Below, piece after piece: positions 1 to 5,339 of a stretch of DNA of 12,801 bases. This DNA is from Proteobacteria bacterium CAG:495 (GTDB taxonomy: Bacteria > Pseudomonadota > Alphaproteobacteria > RF32 > CAG-239), in NCBI GenBank assembly GCA_000432275.1, contig HF995321.1, positions 55,795-68,595 on the forward strand, in the 5' to 3' direction. Under the pieces are notes generated by a model. That model was not told where the DNA came from. It saw only the letters and a program-made list of their open reading frames with translations, and searched no databases. Position numbers and translations under genes: made by a program. How positions within the stretch are numbered: position 1 is the first letter of the stretch; each line of letters starts with the position of its first letter.

Positions 1-3
1 TAA

Positions 4-80
4 TGGCGTACCCGGAGGGATTCGAACCCACGACCCTCAGCGTCGGAGGCTGATACTCTATCCAACTGAGCTACGGGTAC
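4..80 (-). tRNA. tRNA-Arg (anticodon CCG)
   Basis: Reading the minus strand from 80 to 4 gives a complete 77-nt cloverleaf with an encoded CCA end. The seven-base acceptor stem GTACCCG pairs fully with CGGGTAC. The D arm is GCTC/GAGT, the anticodon stem TCAGC/GCTGA is perfect, and the loop CTCCGAC places CCG at positions 34-36, so it reads the Arg codon CGG. The T loop is TTCGAAT. The T stem GTGGG/CCCTC carries one T-T mismatch at its second pair, which is slightly unusual but tolerable. The discriminator base is G. On the minus strand a TATAGT hexamer (plus 102-107) lies about 22 bases upstream of the 5' end and could be the -10 element. An identical TTATAGTG copy lies 21 bases further upstream. 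Confidence 0.96.
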
Positions 81-206
81 TTCGTATTGTCTTTTTCATA
101 CACTATAAAACTTTTAAATTCCACTATAATTTTTACTTTATTATCTTTTTTTGAATCCTTAATCCTCTAAAAGTCTGTAATAAAATAAATTCAATGATTT
201 TTTCTC

Positions 207-235
207 TTGACTTATCGTCAATTTATGGCTATTAA
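207..235 (+). promoter_or_regulatory. Predicted sigma-70 promoter of rpmB
   Basis: TTGACT (207-212) and TATTAA (230-235) are separated by exactly 17 bases, close to the TTGACA/TATAAT consensus. Transcription would start near 242, giving a leader of about 37 bases before rpmB. The region from 81 to 206 is AT-rich and otherwise holds only the likely minus-strand tRNA promoter. Confidence 0.65.
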
Positions 236-278
236 CAAGCAACAAGTATGTTTTACGTGTATTTAAGGAAATCTAACA

Positions 279-569
279 ATGGCTAAAAAATGTGATATTT
301 CTGGCACCGGCGTTATGAGTGGTAACAACGTTAGCCACGCTAACAACAAAACCCGCCGCCGTTTTCTGCCGAATTTGCAGGTTGTTTCTCTGTTGAGCGA
401 CACTTTGGGTAAAATCTTCAAACTGAAAGTTTGTTCTAAAACTTTGCGCACTATTGAGCACAACGGAGGTTTGGACGCTTATTTGGAATCTACTTCCAAC
501 ACCAAACTGACCGAAGAAGCTAAAAAGATTAAAAAATCTATTGCAAAAAGCAAAGCTAACAAAAAATAA
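279..569 (+). CDS. rpmB: 50S ribosomal protein L28 (bL28)
   Basis: This 96-residue protein is a structural component of the large ribosomal subunit. The N-terminus carries the L28 signature: the CDISGTGVMSGNNVSHANNK stretch followed by TRRRFLPNLQ, and a later TLRTIEHNGGLDAYL segment matches the family core. It is rich in Lys and Arg, as expected for an rRNA-binding protein, and its length fits the roughly 95-100 residues usual in Alphaproteobacteria. The CxxC zinc pair of some L28 proteins is absent. AAGGA at 265-269 lies nine bases before the ATG, which fixes the start. It is monocistronic, with its own promoter (207-235) and a rho-independent terminator (598-631). Confidence 0.97.
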   Translation: MAKKCDISGTGVMSGNNVSHANNKTRRRFLPNLQVVSLLSDTLGKIFKLKVCSKTLRTIEHNGGLDAYLESTSNTKLTEEAKKIKKSIAKSKANKK

Positions 570-572
570 TAA

Positions 573-589
573 TTAACCGCCAAGGTTAA
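573..589 (+). other. Small hairpin after rpmB stop
   Basis: TTAACC (573-578) and GGTTAA (584-589) form a perfect six-pair stem with a five-base loop, right after the rpmB stop. It has no T tract. A canonical terminator follows, so this may be a 3'-end stabilising or processing hairpin, or chance. Confidence 0.4.
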
Positions 590-597
590 AGCTTCTG

Positions 598-631
598 AAA
601 AACTCCGTTTTCAATAACGGAGTTTTTATTT
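598..631 (+). terminator. Rho-independent terminator of rpmB
   Basis: AACTCCGTT (601-609) pairs perfectly with AACGGAGTT (616-624) around a six-base loop and runs into a T-rich tract. Flanking A and T runs extend the stem and could make it work from the minus strand too, although no minus-strand gene ends here. Confidence 0.88.
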
Positions 632-657
632 TATCCCCGTTATCCCCATAATCCACA
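631..657 (+). promoter_or_regulatory. Three abutting DnaA-box-like 9-mers upstream of dnaB
   Basis: Three 9-mers follow each other without a gap: TTATCCCCG (631-639), TTATCCCCA (640-648) and TAATCCACA (649-657). Against the DnaA-box consensus TTATNCACA they carry two, one and one mismatches. They lie just upstream of the predicted dnaB -35 element and are followed by about 80 bases of very AT-rich DNA. DnaA binding, as regulation of dnaB or as part of an origin-like element, is inferred and not shown. Confidence 0.45.
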
Positions 658-685
658 GGACTGAAAATTAAAAAATTTAATCCTT

Positions 686-714
686 TTGTCTTTTCATAAA
701 TTATTGGTTATAAC
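686..714 (+). promoter_or_regulatory. Predicted sigma-70 promoter of dnaB
   Basis: TTGTCT (686-691) and TATAAC (709-714) are separated by exactly 17 bases. The start site would be near 721, leaving a leader of roughly 35-40 bases. The DnaA-box-like array ends 28 bases upstream of the -35 element, a position suited to a regulator. Confidence 0.6.
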
Positions 715-758
715 TCAATCAAAATCAGTTAATAGAATAATCAGGACGCATCTTGACC

Positions 759-2234
759 ATGGAAAAACCGGACATTACCACTCTTCCCCAAAACCTTGAA
801 GCCGAACAGGCTCTTCTCGGGGCGATTCTTGCCAACAATAAAGCTTTTGAAAAAGTGTCTGAATTCCTAAAACCACAGCATTTTGCCGATCCCGTCCATG
901 CAAAAATTTTCGAAGTTATGTCCAAACTGATTACCCGCGGCCATATTGCCGACGTCATCACGCTGAAAAACTATTTTGAGCAAGAAGGCTCCCTAAACGA
1001 AGTCGGCGGCGCCAAATATCTGGTCAAACTGGCCGACAGCGCCACACCGCTGACCAATGCCGAATACTATGCGCAATTTATCTATGACAAGTATTTGCGC
1101 CGGGAGTTGATTGCCACCGGTTTCGACATCGTCAACGACGCCTCCAAAGAAGACATCGATTCTGATGCTTCAGCGCAAATAGAAGCTGCCGAAAAAAGGC
1201 TCTTCGAACTTTCCAATCAGGGAGACATCAACGGCGGTTTCGTAGATTTTTCCGACGCCTTGATTTCCTCTCTCGGACATATTGAAGAAGCCTATCAAAA
1301 AGACGGCAAGATTTCCGGTTTGCCGACCGCATTGGATGCCTTGGATAATAAAACCGGCGGTCTGAACAATTCCGACTTAATTATCATTGCCGGACGTCCC
1401 GCCATGGGCAAAACCGCTCTGGCCACAAATATGGCTTACAATGTTGCCGAATATATGATGCACGCCAAAGACCTTGATGAAAAATCCAAAGGCGTCGCTT
1501 TCTTTTCGCTCGAAATGTCTGCCGACCAGCTGGCTACCCGTATTCTTTCCACCGTCACGCAGACCAATGGCCATAAAATGCGTACCGGAGAACTGGACAA
1601 CGCCGAATTCACCCGCATTGCCGCCGCAGTACGCGAATTGGAAAAACTGCCGTTATATATCGATGACACTCCCGGCCTTAACATCAACACCATCCGTACC
1701 CGGGCCCGTCGCCTCAAAAGAAACAAAGGGCTTGGCCTGATTGTAATCGACTATATCCAATTGATTATGGGTACCGGCAGCAAAAAGACCGAAGGCAACC
1801 GTGTACAAGAACTGTCCGAAATTTCCCGCGGCTTGAAAATTCTCGCCAAGGAACTAAATGTACCTGTAATAGCCTTGTCTCAGCTTAACCGCGGTGTTGA
1901 ACAACGCGACGACAAAAGGCCCGTAATGTCAGATCTTCGTGAATCCGGCTCTATTGAACAAGATGCCGACATCGTAATGTTCGTATACCGTGAAAACTAT
2001 TATATCCAAAACGAAGAACCTCAGCAAAAAGCTTCGGAAACTCCCGAACACCTCCAAAAACGCATTGAGGAATGGGAAGCCCGCGTCCGCGCCACAGCCA
2101 ACATCGGTGAAGTCATTATCGGAAAACAGCGCCATGGCCCCACCGGAACGGTTCAACTCTTTTGGAACGGCGATTTTGCTCAGTTTGGCAATCTTGCCAA
2201 AGAAGAATACTTACCCGAACGCATTGGAGATTAG
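759..2234 (+). CDS. dnaB: Replicative DNA helicase DnaB
   Basis: DnaB is the hexameric 5'-3' helicase that unwinds DNA at the replication fork using ATP and binds primase through its N-terminal domain. The protein is 491 residues (493 from the alternative TTG at 753), the usual DnaB length. Counted from the TTG, the N-terminal domain (about 12-115) begins with the typical PQNLEAEQALLGAIL. The RecA-like ATPase domain carries Walker A GRPAMGKT (214-221), Walker B VIDYIQL (331-337), the SQLNRGVEQR motif (376-385) and DLRESGSIEQDAD (394-406). A charged loop precedes GEVIIGKQRHGPTGTV, as in other alphaproteobacterial DnaB. No intein is present. The start is ambiguous: AGGA (743-746) lies 6 bases from TTG 753 and 12 from ATG 759. 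The next gene begins one base after the stop. Confidence 0.98.
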   Translation: MEKPDITTLPQNLEAEQALLGAILANNKAFEKVSEFLKPQHFADPVHAKIFEVMSKLITRGHIADVITLKNYFEQEGSLNEVGGAKYLVKLADSATPLTNAEYYAQFIYDKYLRRELIATGFDIVNDASKEDIDSDASAQIEAAEKRLFELSNQGDINGGFVDFSDALISSLGHIEEAYQKDGKISGLPTALDALDNKTGGLNNSDLIIIAGRPAMGKTALATNMAYNVAEYMMHAKDLDEKSKGVAFFSLEMSADQLATRILSTVTQTNGHKMRTGELDNAEFTRIAAAVRELEKLPLYIDDTPGLNINTIRTRARRLKRNKGLGLIVIDYIQLIMGTGSKKTEGNRVQELSEISRGLKILAKELNVPVIALSQLNRGVEQRDDKRPVMSDLRESGSIEQDADIVMFVYRENYYIQNEEPQQKASETPEHLQKRIEEWEARVRATANIGEVIIGKQRHGPTGTVQLFWNGDFAQFGNLAKEEYLPERIGD

Positions 2235-2235
2235 A

Positions 2236-2466
2236 ATGCCTGCTAACTTTTTATCTGTTGTCTATGCCGTTTTTGCCGCGGCAATTGCCATCGCTTTGCT
2301 GGTAACTTTGGTTATCTTCGGCGCCACCATTTTTGCCGTTGCTTTTGTATATATATTCATTCCCTTGTTTATCATTGCATCCGTACGCTGGCTCTGGCTC
2401 AAATATAAATATAACAAGACCGGCCGCATCGAGTTTTTCGATAACGACCGTATCGACGACAGATAA
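2236..2466 (+). CDS. Small membrane protein of unknown function, coupled to dnaB
   Basis: I do not recognise this 76-residue protein. Residues 5-31 are a strongly hydrophobic helix (AVFAAAIAIALLVTLVIF and on). A second hydrophobic stretch follows to about residue 50, so one long or two short membrane spans are likely. The tail WLKYKYNKTGRIEFFDNDRIDDR is positively charged near the membrane and acidic at the end. The ATG at 2236 lies one base after the dnaB stop, and GGAGA at 2226-2230, inside the end of dnaB, serves as ribosome binding site, so translation is probably coupled to dnaB. The start is set by that site; the frame stays open upstream only inside dnaB. The cotranscription alone does not imply a replication role. 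Confidence 0.75.
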   Translation: MPANFLSVVYAVFAAAIAIALLVTLVIFGATIFAVAFVYIFIPLFIIASVRWLWLKYKYNKTGRIEFFDNDRIDDR

Positions 2467-2483
2467 GCCGCTCACGGCTCTTT
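2466..2483. terminator. Weak hairpin between convergent genes
   Basis: AGCCG (2466-2470) and CGGCT (2475-2479) form a five-pair stem with a four-base loop, followed by CTTTGTT. The stem overlaps the stop of the plus-strand membrane protein gene and its loop holds the stop of the minus-strand gene. It may be a weak terminator at this convergent junction, but the stem is short and the T tract is interrupted. Confidence 0.3.
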
Positions 2484-2678
2484 GTTAAAACGGACGCCGC
2501 CGAAGTTAACCGAGCATTTTACCGAACAATCCGTTTCTTTCTCGGAAACGTCGGGAATCTCGTCGGCAATGATATTTTGCCTCATCTGCTCCAGCTGCTC
2601 TCTCTTGGCTTCGCAACAAGAACATCCCGAAGACTGAACCGGAGTCTGCATTAATAAATTTTCCAGCCATTTGAACAT
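2472..2678 (-). CDS. Small cysteine-rich protein of unknown function
   Basis: I do not recognise this 68-residue protein. It begins with an amphipathic helix (MFKWLENLLMQ). A cysteine cluster follows at C19, C21 and C22 (GCSCCEAK), then a charged helix (KREQLEQMRQ) and a second pair, C51 and C55 (CSVKC). Five cysteines in two clusters suggest metal binding or redox chemistry; this is inference. It has no signal peptide. AAGGAGA about eight bases upstream of the ATG is a strong ribosome binding site, and a plausible promoter lies upstream, which supports a real gene despite its size. It is divergent from the YcgN-family genes, which also carry CxxCxxCC clusters, so a functional link through metal is possible but unproven. 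It ends six bases from the convergent upstream gene. Confidence 0.72.
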   Translation of the reverse strand: MFKWLENLLMQTPVQSSGCSCCEAKREQLEQMRQNIIADEIPDVSEKETDCSVKCSVNFGGVRFNKEP

Positions 2679-2701
2679 TTTTATTTCTCCTTAACAATTC
2701 A

Positions 2702-2730
2702 ACTATATAATAAATTTATTTTCTAAACAA
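2702..2730 (-). promoter_or_regulatory. Possible promoter of the small Cys-rich gene
   Basis: On the minus strand TTGTTT (plus 2725-2730) and TATAGT (plus 2702-2707) are 17 bases apart. The -10 is good and the -35 matches only in its first three bases. The leader to the ATG at 2678 would be about 17-18 bases, enough for the AAGGAG site. A weaker plus-strand candidate for the YcgN genes (TTAACA at 2691-2696, TTTATT at 2715-2720) overlaps it. Confidence 0.4.
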
Positions 2731-2747
2731 ACGGATAATATCAGGCT

Positions 2748-3197
2748 ATGACGAAATCTCCCTTTTGGAAAAACAAACCGCTTTCAGAATTCTCCGCTGC
2801 CGAATGGGAATCCATTTGCACCCATTGCGGCCGTTGCTGCCAGCTCAAACTTGAAGATGAAGACAGCGGAGAAATATACTTTACCGATATCGTTTGCCGT
2901 TACTTTAACGCCCAAAACGGCTGCTGCACCGAATATGCCAACCGTTGCTCCCTGGTTCCCGAATGTCTGAAACTGACACCGGACAACCTTGATAAAATAC
3001 CTTGGATGCCCAAACGATGTGCCTACCGCATCCTTAACCAGACCGGAAATCTGCCCGATTGGCACCCGCTGATAACCGGCCGCCCGCTGTCTCCGGAACA
3101 CACCGTTTGCGGCAGAGTCGTCAGTGAATTGTTGATAAAAGAAGAAGATTTTGAAGACCATATTATTGAAGAGGATGACGATGACCGCTCCTGCTGA
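2748..3197 (+). CDS. YcgN-family cysteine cluster protein, copy 1 (UPF0260)
   Basis: This 149-residue protein matches the YcgN/UPF0260 family, which carries the CxxCxxCC signature and has no firmly established biochemical role; metal binding is presumed. Visible family landmarks are FWKNKPLSEFSAAEWESIC, CTHCGRCC (C24, C27, C30, C31), GEIYFTDIVCRYF (C50), further cysteines at 59, 60, 67 and 73, WMPKRCAYR (C91) and the LPDWHPLITG segment, all in the order known from E. coli YcgN. The C-terminus ends in an acidic run (HIIEEDDDDRSC). It is probably cytoplasmic, with no signal peptide or membrane span. The ribosome binding site is weak (AGG three bases before the ATG). It overlaps the next gene, a second member of the same family, by 17 bases. 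Confidence 0.88.
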   Translation: MTKSPFWKNKPLSEFSAAEWESICTHCGRCCQLKLEDEDSGEIYFTDIVCRYFNAQNGCCTEYANRCSLVPECLKLTPDNLDKIPWMPKRCAYRILNQTGNLPDWHPLITGRPLSPEHTVCGRVVSELLIKEEDFEDHIIEEDDDDRSC

Positions 3198-3690
3198 CGA
3201 TTGGATAGAAGAAGACTACAATCCTCAATCCCGGTTTGAAAACCTCGACGACATCGAACCGGAATTCTGGAAAAAGAAAAAACTTGAAGAAATGACGCCC
3301 CGCGAATGGGAACTGCTTTGCGACGGCTGCGGCAAATGCTGCCTGAACAAAATCGAAATTCGCCGCAAAATCAGCTTTACCAACACATACTGTCGTTTTC
3401 TCGATTGCCGGAGCTGCCTTTGTAAAATTTATGAACACCGTTTTAAAAAAGTTTCCGACTGCCGGGACATTAACCTTGCCGCCGTACGGGAAAAACCTCG
3501 CTGGCTTCCCAAAACCTGCGCCTATTGGCTGCTTGACAATGGTTTTGACCTGCCTGATTGGCATCCCTTAAAAACCGGACGGGCAGCTTCAGTACACGAA
3601 GCCGGAATGTCGTTGCAGGGACGTAACGTAATATCGGAAACCGGAGTAGATGACTATGAAAATTACCTTATTAACTGGCCGGACCTTTGA
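3181..3690 (+). CDS. ycgN: YcgN-family cysteine cluster protein, copy 2 (UPF0260)
   Basis: This 169-residue protein is a second YcgN-family member, directly behind and overlapping the first. Family landmarks are EFWKKKKLEEMTPREWELLC, CDGCGKCC (C47, C50, C53, C54), SFTNTYCRFLDCRSCLC (C71, C76, C79, C81), YEHRF, C94, WLPKTCAYWL (C113) and LPDWHPLKTG. It is closer to E. coli YcgN than copy 1 in the CLCKIYEHRF region and the C-terminus (NWPDL), and has an extra acidic N-terminal segment of about 25 residues. I chose ATG 3181 because GAGG (3171-3174) lies six bases before it; ATG 3175 directly abuts that site. The first 17 bases lie within copy 1 in another frame, so expression is probably coupled. 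The metallopeptidase gene starts inside its 3' end. Confidence 0.9.
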   Translation: MTAPADDWIEEDYNPQSRFENLDDIEPEFWKKKKLEEMTPREWELLCDGCGKCCLNKIEIRRKISFTNTYCRFLDCRSCLCKIYEHRFKKVSDCRDINLAAVREKPRWLPKTCAYWLLDNGFDLPDWHPLKTGRAASVHEAGMSLQGRNVISETGVDDYENYLINWPDL

Positions 3691-4366
3691 CATTCAGGAA
3701 CAACTCGGCTTTGAAATAAAAGTCGTCCGTTCTGCTCAAGCCAAACGCCTTACGCTCCGTATTGACGAAAAAGCCCGCATACCGGTTTTGACCATTCCGC
3801 CCCGCTGCCTGACCAGAAAAGCCGTCGACTTTGTAAATGCCCATCGCGACTGGATAACCAATATGCTGGCCAGAATCCCTGTCAGTCGAAGCTTTGCCGA
3901 CGGAGACGTCATCAGCATTATGGGAAAAAAATACACCATCAGCCACCAGCCCAGACGCCGTGGGGGAGCATTCATCGAACAAAAACAGCTGATTGTTTGC
4001 GGCGCCAAAGAATTTATGCACCGCCGGGTCACCGATTTTCTAAAAAAAACCGCCCATGACCGCCTGTTGGAACTTTCACGCCAAAAAGCGGCGTTAATCG
4101 ACCGGGTTGTCCACAGCGTAAGCATTAAAGACACCAAATCCCGTTGGGGCAGCTGTTCCAGCAAAAGCAACATCAACTACAACTGGCGGATTGTCTTGGC
4201 TCCCGCTCATGTTATAGACTATCTGGTCTGCCATGAAGTCTCCCATCTCCGCCATCAGGACCACTCACCCGCTTTCTGGGACTGCGTAGCCTCTTTATGT
4301 CCGGATTATCAGGAAGGACGGGCCTGGCTCAAGGTTAAGGGCAAAGAACTGTACCGTTACACATAA
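3656..4366 (+). CDS. YgjP-like zinc metallopeptidase (DUF45 / M48-like)
   Basis: This 236-residue protein belongs to the YgjP-like group of putative zinc peptidases (DUF45, WLM-like). The signature lies near the C-terminus: KDTKSRWGSCSSKSNINYNWRIVLAP (about 158-183), then the zinc site HEVSH (H193, E194, H197) with a third likely ligand at H203 in HSPAFW. The N-terminal half is the beta-rich region typical of the family (VRSAQAKRLTLRID and so on). No signal peptide or membrane span is seen, so it is probably cytoplasmic; no substrate is known to me. GGAG (3643-3646) lies nine bases from ATG 3656 and only three from ATG 3650, so 3656 is preferred. It overlaps the preceding YcgN-family gene by 35 bases, forming one overlapping three-gene unit. 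No clear terminator follows before the next promoter. Confidence 0.92.
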   Translation: MKITLLTGRTFDIQEQLGFEIKVVRSAQAKRLTLRIDEKARIPVLTIPPRCLTRKAVDFVNAHRDWITNMLARIPVSRSFADGDVISIMGKKYTISHQPRRRGGAFIEQKQLIVCGAKEFMHRRVTDFLKKTAHDRLLELSRQKAALIDRVVHSVSIKDTKSRWGSCSSKSNINYNWRIVLAPAHVIDYLVCHEVSHLRHQDHSPAFWDCVASLCPDYQEGRAWLKVKGKELYRYT

Positions 4367-4379
4367 ACAATCAACTCTA

Positions 4380-4408
4380 TTGATTTTTTCCGCGCTGTTC
4401 CCTATATT
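4380..4408 (+). promoter_or_regulatory. Sigma-70 promoter of the BI-1 family gene
   Basis: TTGATT (4380-4385) and TATATT (4403-4408) are separated by exactly 17 bases. Transcription would start near 4415, at the base of a leader hairpin. Confidence 0.65.
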
Positions 4409-4416
4409 TAAATTCA

Positions 4417-4440
4417 GAGAGACTTATCTCTCAGCTTTTT
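4417..4440 (+). promoter_or_regulatory. Leader hairpin with T tract before BI-1 gene
   Basis: GAGAGA (4417-4422) and TCTCTC (4427-4432) form a perfect six-pair stem with loop CTTA, followed by AGCTTTTT. It lies at the very 5' end of the predicted transcript and upstream of the AGGAG site (4445-4449). It could stabilise the mRNA 5' end or act as a weak attenuator. The stem is only half GC, so termination would be inefficient. Confidence 0.45.
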
Positions 4441-4459
4441 AATGAGGAGAAAACCCTAA

Positions 4460-5188
4460 ATGGAAAACAAAACTTTCGCAAGATCAGAGGCCGTGTCTAA
4501 CATCGACCAAGGCTTGCGCCAATATATGATGCGTGTTTACAACTTTATGAGCGGCGGCTTGTGCGTTACCGCACTGGTCGCATATCTGATTGCCAACACA
4601 TCGCTGATTCGCCTGTTTTTCAACGTCAACGCCGTTGGACAGGTTATGGGAATGTCAGCTTTAGGCTGGCTTGCCTTATTTGCACCGTTTGTTATGGTTT
4701 TTGCTTTCGGATGGGTTCTGATGAAAGGAACCGCTGCTCAGGTTCAAGGAGTATTCTGGGGATTTGCCGCAATTATGGGCGCCTCTTTGGCTCCGATAAT
4801 CCTGATGTATACCGGCGCCAGCGTCACCCGTATTTTCCTGATTACGGCCGCTATGTTTGGCGGAATGAGCATTTACGGTTATGTGACCAAGCGTGATCTC
4901 ACAGCGGTAGGTTCTTTTATGATTATGGGTGTTTGGGGCATCATCATAGCCTCAATCGTCAACCTGTTCTTAAAGAGTCCGGGACTGTACTATGCCATTT
5001 CATTCCTGTCTGTCATCGCCTTTACGGTTTTGACCGCTTATGACACTCAGAAAATCCGGCAGCTTTACATGGAACAGGATAGCTCCGACACCATGACCCG
5101 TAAGGCTATTTCCGGCGCTTTGGCTTTGTATATGGATTTCATCAATATCTTTATTGCTCTGTTAAATCTGTTCGGCGACCGCCGTTAA
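4460..5188 (+). CDS. Bax inhibitor-1 / YccA family membrane protein
   Basis: This 242-residue protein is an integral inner-membrane protein of the BI-1/YccA (TMBIM) family. Members are proposed to act as pH-sensitive calcium leak channels or to modulate FtsH-type proteolysis; the role here is inferred from family only. After a short cytoplasmic N-terminus ending in QYMMRVYNFMSGGLCVTA, about seven hydrophobic segments follow. The family's conserved late motif is visible: FTVLTAYDTQKIRQLY (about 196-211), with the Asp that forms part of the proposed pore sensor. The C-terminal segment ALALYMDFINIFIALLNLFGDRR is typical of bacterial members. AGGAG lies ten bases before the ATG. The gene is monocistronic, with its own promoter (4380-4408), a leader hairpin and a strong terminator (5209-5237). 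Confidence 0.95.
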   Translation: MENKTFARSEAVSNIDQGLRQYMMRVYNFMSGGLCVTALVAYLIANTSLIRLFFNVNAVGQVMGMSALGWLALFAPFVMVFAFGWVLMKGTAAQVQGVFWGFAAIMGASLAPIILMYTGASVTRIFLITAAMFGGMSIYGYVTKRDLTAVGSFMIMGVWGIIIASIVNLFLKSPGLYYAISFLSVIAFTVLTAYDTQKIRQLYMEQDSSDTMTRKAISGALALYMDFINIFIALLNLFGDRR

Positions 5189-5208
5189 GCCCGAAAAACT
5201 TACCACTC

Positions 5209-5237
5209 AAGCCCTTAAGTCTCTTAAGGGCTTTTTT
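5209..5237 (+). terminator. Strong rho-independent terminator
   Basis: AAGCCCTTAAG (5209-5219) pairs perfectly over eleven bases with CTTAAGGGCTT (5223-5233) around a three-base loop, followed by more T residues. It ends the BI-1 family transcript. Confidence 0.93.
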
Positions 5238-5253
5238 ATTGCCGCCAAGCTTT

Positions 5254-5300
5254 AAAACCCAAACGCTCAAATTAGCCGCTTTTCTGCAGCGGTTTGGGTT
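5254..5300 (-). terminator. Probable terminator of the PAS/GGDEF-like gene
   Basis: On the minus strand AACCCAAAC (plus 5300-5292) pairs over nine bases with GTTTGGGTT (plus 5264-5256). An inner CCGC/GCGG stem (plus 5292-5289 with 5279-5276) is nested in the loop. A short T run (GGGTTTT) follows in the minus direction. It lies about 40 bases past the stop of the minus-strand gene. The long loop and short T tract make it weaker than the terminator at 5209-5237. Confidence 0.55.
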
Positions 5301-5339
5301 GCTTATGATATCACAAAAAGAGGAGAAAACGCTCAGGCC

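Noticed and set aside
631..752. A full chromosomal replication origin upstream of dnaB
   Set aside because: There are only three imperfect boxes, no dnaA, dnaN or other origin-linked genes nearby, and skew cannot be judged from this window. It is kept only as a DnaA-box-like array.
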